Source: Reichenbachiella agariperforans (GTDB lineage: Bacteria; Bacteroidota; Bacteroidia; Cytophagales; Cyclobacteriaceae). From it: DNA of 50,628 nt. Location: the NCBI RefSeq assembly GCF_900142205.1, contig NZ_FRAA01000013.1, positions 1 through 50,628 on the forward strand. The letters are read 5' to 3'. A model generated the notes under the pieces. That model saw only the letters and a program-made list of their open reading frames with translations, had not been told where the DNA came from and ran no database searches. How positions within the stretch are numbered: the stretch's first letter is position 1; the number at the start of each line of letters is the position of its first letter. The translations under genes and the position numbers were made by a program. This document shows, piece after piece, positions 16,796-22,700 of the stretch.

Positions 16796-17766
16796 CAATC
16801 GTTAAGAAAAAAGCCACACGTATCGTCCTCTCCATCACTGCGCTGCTACTTCTAATTACAGTAGGGCTAGGGACATTTTTCGTTTCAAATGATCCTCCGA
16901 TCCTTAACGGAGAAGTACTATATCAGATCCTCTACAAAGAAGGACGCTATCTAGATATCTACCGACCTACCCAAAATAGCTATACTAAGAGCCCCGTTCT
17001 CCTCTACTTTCACGGAGGGGCATGGGTAACAGGACGAAAAGAAGCCATCAATGTCAACCGCTATAATGACGCCATCAACAATCTACGCCAGAATGGATAC
17101 ACCATCATCACGCCAGAGTACACGCTCGCTGATGGAGACCAATCCCCTTTTCCTCGATGCATTATAGACGCCTATGATGCGCTACACTGGGTGAAGCAAC
17201 ATGCAGACGAGTACCAGCTTGACATCAACAACATAGGTCTATTCGGAGAGTCTGCTGGAGCACACATCGCCATGATGACCGCCTATAGTCAGATGGAAGA
17301 TTTTGAGGTGGGAGATAGCATCCCAGCGATCCACTACGTGATCGACGTGTATGGCCCTACTGATCTAGGTTTGCTCTACGAATACCAAACGATGGATAGC
17401 CTCAACTCCGTCATGGAAAGTGTCCCAAATACCATCGTAAGAACTCTCAACCTGACCGAGCAAGTCTGTGGATTTAATCCTCGGAAAGACAGCATACGTG
17501 CACAAGACTTCATGAACACCTATTCTCCACTAAGGCGAATCGCTCAAGAAGTACCTCCGACATTGATCATCCAAGGAGATAGCGATCTGATCGTACCCTA
17601 TGACCAATCCGATGCACTACGTCAAAAATTCGAAGCGTTAGAAATCGGTCATGAGTTTCACGAACTCAAAGGGGTGGGACATGCCTTTAGAGGTGCTTCA
17701 AAAAGTCAAAAGGACAGTGTGCAAAACTGGATTGTAGAATTCGTCAAACGACACTACCAGTCGTGA
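16792..17766 (+). CDS. Membrane-anchored or secreted esterase (alpha/beta hydrolase, HGGAW type)
   Basis: 324 residues with a hydrophobic N-terminal segment (about residues 10-31), either a signal anchor or a signal peptide. The catalytic domain has the oxyanion-hole motif HGGAW (74-78), nucleophile Ser154 in GESAGAH, Asp265 in GDSDLIVP and His297 in GVGHAF. This set is typical of the hormone-sensitive-lipase/carboxylesterase class. The start overlaps the preceding hydrolase stop by four bases. It probably hydrolyses an ester outside the cytoplasm; the substrate is unknown. It is the last plus-strand gene before a convergent small gene. Confidence 0.85.
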   Translation: MTIVKKKATRIVLSITALLLLITVGLGTFFVSNDPPILNGEVLYQILYKEGRYLDIYRPTQNSYTKSPVLLYFHGGAWVTGRKEAINVNRYNDAINNLRQNGYTIITPEYTLADGDQSPFPRCIIDAYDALHWVKQHADEYQLDINNIGLFGESAGAHIAMMTAYSQMEDFEVGDSIPAIHYVIDVYGPTDLGLLYEYQTMDSLNSVMESVPNTIVRTLNLTEQVCGFNPRKDSIRAQDFMNTYSPLRRIAQEVPPTLIIQGDSDLIVPYDQSDALRQKFEALEIGHEFHELKGVGHAFRGASKSQKDSVQNWIVEFVKRHYQS

Positions 17767-17782
17767 CCAGTGGATATCTATT

Positions 17783-17944
17783 TTAGGAAGAAGCTACCAA
17801 TAACAATATGAAGGCTCCTACCATCACCCAAAACTTATACACCGCCAACGCTGGAATGATGACCAAGTTGAGTTGCATGAGTACCATGAAAATCACCAAA
17901 ATAATGGCGATGAGTTTTAATGTAGATCTAGTTTGACTGCTCAT
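17783..17944 (-). CDS. 53-residue two-helix membrane protein
   Basis: A short frame from ATG at 17942-17944 to TAA at 17783-17785. The peptide is polar at its start (SSQTRSTLK), then has a hydrophobic helix (LIAIILVIFMVLM), a short turn (QLNLVIIPALAVYK) and a second helix (FWVMVGAFILLLVAS). The whole length fits two membrane passes. It occupies most of the gap between a plus-strand hydrolase and a plus-strand transporter, which otherwise would be empty. Similar tiny two-pass proteins are common in Cytophagales, as far as I recall, but none has a known function. It would share no operon with its neighbours. Confidence 0.6.
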   Translation of the reverse strand: MSSQTRSTLKLIAIILVIFMVLMQLNLVIIPALAVYKFWVMVGAFILLLVASS

Positions 17945-18006
17945 TGTAGCTGCTGTTTTTGAGGCTCAATATTAACGACAAATTAAGAAAATCCATATTC
18001 GGCTAG

Positions 18007-18025
18007 TTTTAATTTAGAATTAAAA
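18007..18025. repeat. Small inverted repeat upstream of the MFS gene
   Basis: TTTTAATT-TAG-AATTAAAA is a perfect 8-base inverted repeat with a 3-base centre, 43 bases before the ATG of the MFS transporter. It could be an operator, but AT-only palindromes of this size also occur by chance in AT-rich gaps. Confidence 0.3.
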
Positions 18026-18068
18026 TTCACTACTCCCGTTTGAATCCAAAATTAAATATCTTGTCGCC

Positions 18069-19358
18069 ATGATTCTAGATGACAAAAAAACCATCAACGC
18101 ATGGTGCTCCTATGACTGGGCCAACTCGGTGTACAACCTTATCGTGACCACTGCCATATTTCCGATCTACTACGCCAATGCCACGCAGGCAGCCTTCGGT
18201 GGTGACTTGGTAACATTTTTCGGGATAGAAATAGACAGTTCAGTCCTATATTCTTATGCTATTTCCTTTTCATTTTTGATTGCGGTTATCCTTTACCCAG
18301 TCCTCTCTGGGATCGCTGACTATCGCGGTGCTAAAAAATCCTACATGCGATTCTTCACCTATTTAGGATCACTCGCTTGTATGGGACTGTTCTTCTTCGA
18401 TGGTGCCAATATCGAGATCGGTATTCTACTCGCAATTACAGCGAGCATAGGCTATGCCTCATCGGTCGTATTCTACAATGCCTTCTTGCCAGAGATCGCC
18501 TCTGAGTCCAAAATGGATGCCGTGAGCGCCAAAGGGTTTTCTATGGGTTATATTGGCAGTGTACTGCTCCTCATCGTGAGTTTGGTACTGGTGCAGATGC
18601 CTGAGACTTTTGGGTTCGATGGAGCAGGTAGCGCCACCCAATTTGTTTTCCTACTAGTCGGGCTTTGGTGGTTCGGTTTTGCGCACATCGCCTTTGCGAG
18701 ACTCGAAGACAGACCTACCAAAAACAAAATAACTTCGCAAGTCCTCAGTGCAGGATTTCGTGAATTACAAAAGGTATTCACCAGTCTAAAAGAACGTGCC
18801 AGTGCACTGCGTTATCTCAGTTCGTTCTTTTTTTACAGCATGGGGGTTCAGTCTGTCATGCTACTTGCCCCGCTCTTTGCAGCAAAAGAGATCGGTATGG
18901 AGTCCGTCGAGATGATCATCGTGATCTTGATCATTCAACTCGTTGCTATCGGTGGTGCTTATTTATTTGCATGGATATCCATCCTAAAAGGTAACAAAAC
19001 ATCGATCATGCTCGCCATCATTATCTGGATTGGGATATGTATCATGGCCTATTTGATTCAAGATAAAACGTCCTTTTATGGACTAGCTGCCGTACTTGGA
19101 CTCGTCATGGGAGGTATCCAGTCCATCTCCCGATCCACCTACTCTAAATTGATCCCTGAGGGCACCAAAGACACGGCTTCCTATTTCAGTTTCTACGATG
19201 TGACTGAAAAAATCGCCATCGTACTCGGTACGCTGACCTATGGAGCCATACTGAGTCTCACGGGTACAATGCGTAATTCTATTCTGTTTATGACACTATT
19301 TTTCGGTATTGGACTTTTGATTCTGTTCTTTACTAAACTTCAGTCCAAAGAAGATTGA
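18069..19358 (+). CDS. MFS transporter, UMF1 (Atg22-like) family
   Basis: 429 residues with about 12 hydrophobic segments. The start matches the UMF1/Atg22 signature: INAWCSYDWANSVYNLIVTTAIFPIYY, with the family's conserved YDWANS. Another conserved stretch is GVQSVMLLAPLFAAKEIGM in the second half, then GGIQSISRSTYSKLIP. Proteins of this family are thought to export small solutes such as amino acids, but bacterial substrates are mostly untested. The gene begins a three-gene plus-strand unit: its stop overlaps the TTG start of the PlsC-like gene. The transport substrate cannot be read from sequence. Confidence 0.9.
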   Translation: MILDDKKTINAWCSYDWANSVYNLIVTTAIFPIYYANATQAAFGGDLVTFFGIEIDSSVLYSYAISFSFLIAVILYPVLSGIADYRGAKKSYMRFFTYLGSLACMGLFFFDGANIEIGILLAITASIGYASSVVFYNAFLPEIASESKMDAVSAKGFSMGYIGSVLLLIVSLVLVQMPETFGFDGAGSATQFVFLLVGLWWFGFAHIAFARLEDRPTKNKITSQVLSAGFRELQKVFTSLKERASALRYLSSFFFYSMGVQSVMLLAPLFAAKEIGMESVEMIIVILIIQLVAIGGAYLFAWISILKGNKTSIMLAIIIWIGICIMAYLIQDKTSFYGLAAVLGLVMGGIQSISRSTYSKLIPEGTKDTASYFSFYDVTEKIAIVLGTLTYGAILSLTGTMRNSILFMTLFFGIGLLILFFTKLQSKED

Positions 19359-20704
19359 TCTATCGCATCCTTCGATTCATTCTCAGGATAGCTATTCACA
19401 TATTTTACAAGAAAGTAGCCATCAGCAGGCCGTCAGTATCCATCTCTGACGGCCCGTTGATCATCATGTCCAACCATCCCAATACACTGATGGACCCGCT
19501 GCTACTCGCGATCATTTTCAAGCAAAAGGTTGGTTTTTTGGCGAATGCCTCCATCTTCGTCCATGCGGTAGTCAACCGAGTCTTCGACTACTTCCATGTC
19601 ATCCCCGTCTATCGTCAGCAAGACGTCAAAGCAGGTCAGGAGATAGACAACCAAGACAGCTTTCGCGCATGCTACGACTATTTAGAGCAAAACAATACGC
19701 TCGTCATATTCCCAGAAGGTACCAGCATACACGAACTCAAACTTCGTAAAATAAAAACTGGTGGCGTACGTATTGGATTCGGAGCAGAGGCACGCAGAGC
19801 TTTTGGGCTAGGAGTCAAAATCCTACCTGTCGGGATTTACTACAACCACCCCACGCAGTTTCGCAGTAAAGTCCATATCAATATAGGCGAACCCATCAGC
19901 CTCCAAAACTATCGCAGCGAATATCAGCAGAACGAAATAGCCACCGTACAACAGCTCACCAACGAACTGCGCATCAAGATGGAAACCCTGACAATCCATA
20001 CAGAAAATGCAGAGCAAGAAGCACTATTCTACAAAATCAAGAAGCTTTACAAACCACAACTAAAAGAAGAGCTAGATGCAAAAAACGATCATAAAGACTT
20101 TGTCATCAATCAAGAAATCGCACACGCCATACGCTTCTTTCATCTCCACGTACCCACCCAATACCAAGAACTAAAGCAAAAGGTAGAAGCATTAGATGAG
20201 CTTTCTACTCAGGTTAAATCCAAGAGCAACTTTGACAAAAGCTATGTCAGACTCTGGAGTATGACTGTTCTCAAGTCGCTTTACCTCATACTGGCAAGCC
20301 CACTCTTTGTCATGGGTCTGGCCGGGAATTATCTCCCTTTTCAACTCCCCAGTTGGTTGGCGCGCAAAATATCTCAAGAGAGAGAATACCATGCCTCTAT
20401 CACTATGATACTAGGCATGATCACCTTTCCGCTCTACTATACGCTACTCACTTGGATCCTGAGACACTACCTCACACTCCACTGGGAACAAGCCACACTC
20501 TGCTTTATCGCTTTTCCTTTATTTGGTATATATGCCCTGCATTATTATAAATTTGCCAAAAGGATGAGGCACTATATGAGCGTGCTGTTTAGTAGTTCCA
20601 AAAAAGAGCAACTGCGCAACCTCAAGCTTCTGAAAACAAGTGTCACACACCAACTAGACAATGCCAAACAAATGTATCTCGACAGACTAAATCACCATGA
20701 CTAA
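19355..20704 (+). CDS. PlsC-type glycerolipid acyltransferase with C-terminal membrane domain
   Basis: 449 residues. The start is TTG, overlapping the MFS stop as TTGA; no ATG lies between it and the conserved core, so the TTG is favoured. The acyltransferase motifs are SNHPNTLMDPLL (His41, Asp47) and VIFPEGTS. The His-Asp spacing is five residues rather than the usual four, a variant I associate with a GPAT-like subgroup. The C-terminal 180 residues hold about three or four hydrophobic segments, so it is an inner-membrane enzyme. Expected reaction: transfer of an acyl chain to a glycerol phosphate or lysolipid. Its stop overlaps the ArsC-like gene by eight bases. Confidence 0.85.
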   Translation: MIYRILRFILRIAIHIFYKKVAISRPSVSISDGPLIIMSNHPNTLMDPLLLAIIFKQKVGFLANASIFVHAVVNRVFDYFHVIPVYRQQDVKAGQEIDNQDSFRACYDYLEQNNTLVIFPEGTSIHELKLRKIKTGGVRIGFGAEARRAFGLGVKILPVGIYYNHPTQFRSKVHINIGEPISLQNYRSEYQQNEIATVQQLTNELRIKMETLTIHTENAEQEALFYKIKKLYKPQLKEELDAKNDHKDFVINQEIAHAIRFFHLHVPTQYQELKQKVEALDELSTQVKSKSNFDKSYVRLWSMTVLKSLYLILASPLFVMGLAGNYLPFQLPSWLARKISQEREYHASITMILGMITFPLYYTLLTWILRHYLTLHWEQATLCFIAFPLFGIYALHYYKFAKRMRHYMSVLFSSSKKEQLRNLKLLKTSVTHQLDNAKQMYLDRLNHHD

Positions 20705-21038
20705 AATATACCACAACCCCAGATGTCAAAAGAGTAGAAACACACTGAGCATACTCGAAGAAAGACAGGAAGACTTAGAAATCATTGAATACCTCAAAAC
20801 GCCTCCGACGCACGCCGAATTATCTGAGATCATCTCTATGCTAGGAATCAAAGCAGAAGACCTGCTGAGAAAAGGAGAAAGCATCTACAAAGAACAGTAC
20901 AAAAAACAACGCCATAGTGATCCAGAATGGATTGATATCATGGTCGCCAATCCCAAATTAATCGAGCGTCCCATCATCATCAAAAACGGAAAAGCTGTGA
21001 TCGGTAGACCTCCAGAAAAGGTCCTTGAAATTATTTGA
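20697..21038 (+). CDS. ArsC/Spx-family protein (arsenate reductase-like)
   Basis: 113 residues with the thioredoxin-like ArsC fold. Cys10 is in IYHNPRCQKSRNTL, giving a CxxS active site, and the C-terminal block RPIIIKNGKAVIGRPPEKVLEII is the family signature RPI...G...G.P.E. Length is normal for the family. Members reduce arsenate with glutathione or glutaredoxin, or act as YffB-like proteins of unknown role. No arsenic transporter or ArsR gene is nearby, so a true arsenic role is not supported by context. It is the last gene of the MFS-PlsC-ArsC unit, overlapping PlsC by eight bases. Confidence 0.9.
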   Translation: MTKIYHNPRCQKSRNTLSILEERQEDLEIIEYLKTPPTHAELSEIISMLGIKAEDLLRKGESIYKEQYKKQRHSDPEWIDIMVANPKLIERPIIIKNGKAVIGRPPEKVLEII

Positions 21039-21109
21039 TTCACTAAAACAAACGTAATCAAAGGCTTAGAAAATAATCACAATATTTTTAGTCTATTTTT
21101 CATTTCGAC

Positions 21110-21142
21110 TTTGCAGTTCTCTTAAATCTTATGCTATATTTG
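21110..21142 (+). promoter_or_regulatory. Bacteroidota-type promoter of the tRNA operon
   Basis: TTTG at 21110-21113 and TATATTTG at 21135-21142 match the -33 TTTG and -7 TAnnTTTG boxes of the Bacteroidota primary sigma factor, 21 bases apart. The predicted start is near 21148, about 50 bases before tRNA-Ser. This is the clearest promoter in the window. Confidence 0.75.
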
Positions 21143-21200
21143 CATCTCGTTTTTGAGGGGTAGATAAAGCCTCAAGGAAATGAGGATGATTTTTTATCCC

Positions 21201-21289
21201 GGAGAGGTGGGTGAGTGGCTGAAACCACATGTTTGCTAAACATGCGAACGGGTTAAACCGTTCCGGGGGTTCGAATCCCCCTCTCTCCG
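21201..21289 (+). tRNA. tRNA-Ser(GCT)
   Basis: All arms fold: acceptor GGAGAGG with TCTCTCC (one G-T pair), anticodon loop TTGCTAA giving GCT, a long variable arm, and T stem GGGGG/CCCCC around TTCGAAT. The discriminator base is G, as expected for serine. CCA is not encoded. It decodes AGC/AGU. Confidence 0.95.
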
Positions 21290-21300
21290 CAAGAAACTAA

Positions 21301-21374
21301 GGTCTGCTAGCTCAACTGGATAGAGCAACTGCCTTCTAAGCAGTAGGTTTCAGGTTCGAGTCCTGAGCGGATCA
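21301..21374 (+). tRNA. tRNA-Arg(TCT)
   Basis: Acceptor GGTCTGC with GCGGATC (two G-T pairs), D loop CTCAACTGGATAGAGC, anticodon stem ACTGC/GCAGT around CTTCTAA giving TCT, and T arm TCAGG-TTCGAGT-CCTGA. Discriminator A. CCA is not encoded. It decodes AGA/AGG and lies 11 bases after tRNA-Ser. Confidence 0.95.
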
Positions 21375-21410
21375 CAAAAAATTGTCAAATTACCGGAGAC
21401 AATAACAATT

Positions 21411-21484
21411 CGGGATGTGGCGCAGTCCGGTAGCGCACCTGGTTTGGGACCAGGGGGTCCCAGGTTCGAATCCTGGTATCCCGA
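21411..21484 (+). tRNA. tRNA-Pro(TGG)
   Basis: Acceptor CGGGATG with TATCCCG, anticodon stem CCTGG/CCAGG around TTTGGGA giving TGG, and T arm CCAGG-TTCGAAT-CCTGG. Discriminator A. CCA is not encoded. A stem-loop terminator begins six bases after it. Confidence 0.95.
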
Positions 21485-21489
21485 CTTTG

Positions 21490-21521
21490 AAAAGCCACTC
21501 TCTTGAGTGGCTTTTCTTTTT
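21490..21521 (+). terminator. Terminator after tRNA-Pro(TGG)
   Basis: A perfect 11-base stem, AAAAGCCACTC (21490-21500) and GAGTGGCTTTT (21505-21515), with a TCTT loop, followed by CTTTTT. It would end the Ser-Arg-Pro transcript, so the second proline tRNA may depend on read-through or its own promoter. Confidence 0.8.
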
Positions 21522-21581
21522 CAATTTTGTTTGTAGATTTCACTCCATCGGTTTTAGATTTACAAACCCATCAACACATTT

Positions 21582-21655
21582 CGGGATGTGGCTCAGTCCG
21601 GTAGAGTACTCGCCTGGGGGGCGAGGGGTCGCAGGTTCAAATCCTGTCATCCCGA
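21582..21655 (+). tRNA. tRNA-Pro(GGG)
   Basis: Acceptor CGGGATG with CATCCCG, anticodon stem CTCGC/GCGAG around CTGGGGG giving GGG, and T arm GCAGG-TTCAAAT-CCTGT. Discriminator A. It shares its acceptor start and D arm closely with tRNA-Pro(TGG) 171 bases upstream, suggesting a tandem duplication followed by divergence. CCA is not encoded. Confidence 0.93.
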
Positions 21656-21662
21656 CCAAAAC

Positions 21663-21690
21663 AAAAAGCTCAGCAAATGCTGAGCTTTTT
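21663..21690 (+). terminator. Terminator after tRNA-Pro(GGG)
   Basis: A perfect 13-base stem, AAAAAGCTCAGCA (21663-21675) and TGCTGAGCTTTTT (21678-21690), with a two-base AA centre (in practice a slightly shorter stem with a 4-base loop). It ends in a T run and lies eight bases after the tRNA. Confidence 0.8.
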
Positions 21691-21766
21691 GTTTAAATAC
21701 AATTACACAATTTTCTTGGGACAGGGGCAAGAAAAGGAATCACTTCGTTATTCAAGATTCATTGTT

Positions 21767-21810
21767 CGAAATTCGTGATTGTTTTATAAAAAAAACAATC
21801 ACGAATTTCG
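21767..21810. repeat. Perfect 19-base inverted repeat in a convergent gap
   Basis: CGAAATTCGTGATTGTTTT (21767-21785) and its exact reverse complement (21792-21810) flank a six-base AT-only centre. It lies between the tRNA cluster and the convergent DUF302 gene. It could be a bidirectional terminator or a member of a dispersed intergenic repeat family. The flanks hold related fragments (attcaagattcattgttcg). The rest of the gap (21811-21958) contains repeated GGACA/TGTCC words and no gene. Confidence 0.75.
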
Positions 21811-21958
21811 AGTCTTTGAGGTTAATTTGAATGATTGGAATAATGAATGTCGAGTATTGATTTTTATCCCCAGAAATACCGACTGATCCGAAGGACAGAG
21901 ACTGTGTCCAACTAAGGACAAGGACTATGGTCAGTTAAGGACATAACATCTGTCCAGC

Positions 21959-22414
21959 CTACTGCGTCCTGATGGCATCATTGACGATGCGGATCATTGC
22001 CTTGTTGTAGGCTGATAGATACTCATCACACCCGTTGATAAAGTAGCGTCGTTTGATAATAAATGGATTAACATAGGCCAAATACACATCCGATTCCTCA
22101 GACCAAACCAATATCTTAAGCGGCAAATCAAAAGCGACTGTGGGTTCACACGCAATGAGTGCCTCCACATCCTTCATCATAAAATCCACTACATGCACTC
22201 TACCCTTAAATTCTCCCGCCCCAAGAGAATCCGCTTCAAACATACTGGTATGTATATACTTGTGATGGTTCGCGTCTAGGCTGACATGAATTTTGGAAAG
22301 TGTCTCTTCTACATCAAAGGGACTGACATAGATGGTAGGATCTTGCCCCATGGAGAGATGAGAGAGACCCAACAAAAGCGTCAAACACACTACTATTTTA
22401 TTAATCGGGGACAT
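21959..22414 (-). CDS. DUF302-family secreted protein
   Basis: 152 residues from the ATG at 22412-22414. A longer in-frame start at 22510 exists, but its 32 extra residues look non-conserved, and the shorter form begins with a proper signal peptide (NKIVVCLTLLLGLSHLSMGQ). The mature part fits DUF302: VEETLSKIHVSLDANHHKYIHTSMFEADSLG, a central VHVVDFMMKDVEALIACEP, then FDLPLKILVWSEESDVYLAYVNP. DUF302 proteins have a small alpha/beta fold of unknown function. Cys residues occur at ACEP and NGCDE and could form a disulphide in the periplasm. It is a single gene with long gaps on both sides. Confidence 0.75.
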   Translation of the reverse strand: MSPINKIVVCLTLLLGLSHLSMGQDPTIYVSPFDVEETLSKIHVSLDANHHKYIHTSMFEADSLGAGEFKGRVHVVDFMMKDVEALIACEPTVAFDLPLKILVWSEESDVYLAYVNPFIIKRRYFINGCDEYLSAYNKAMIRIVNDAIRTQ

Positions 22415-22636
22415 CAATCTCCTCAAAGTACAATTATATTTTCTCAAAGCGTCGGTTAGTATATCTTCAAACAGTGAATAATACAATTCAAAATTATTCA
22501 TTTTATCCACTCAACCTCAGCATAAATTCCAATTATTTTACTTTTTTCGATGAACACGGATAAATAATGGATTAAAAATCAACTCTCCCCTACTCTACCC
22601 TCTAAAACAACACCACTAAGAGAAGGCTCTAACACA

Positions 22637-22683
22637 CGAAAGGCTGCATTATGAGTGTTTAAAACTCATAATGCAGCCTTTCG
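22637..22683 (-). terminator. Perfect 20-base hairpin after the Prc-type protease gene
   Basis: CGAAAGGCTGCATTATGAGT (22637-22656) and its exact reverse complement (22664-22683) with loop GTTTAAA. It begins 17 bases past the protease stop on the minus strand. There is no long T run, so it is a terminator by position and stem strength only; it might also stabilise the 3' end of the mRNA. Confidence 0.65.
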
Positions 22684-22700
22684 ATCTCTTCGGTATACTA

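Noticed and set aside
20697-21038. True arsenate resistance gene
   Set aside because: The CxxS ArsC/Spx-type fold is clear, but there is no ArsR, ArsB or Acr3 gene nearby; a generic family call is safer.
21415-21696. Open frame of 93 codons over the proline tRNAs
   Set aside because: It covers two complete tRNA genes and a terminator; its apparent protein is tRNA sequence read as codons.
22415-22510. Longer N-terminus for the DUF302 protein
   Set aside because: The extra 32 residues put a charged stretch before a good signal peptide; the internal ATG gives a normal secreted protein.
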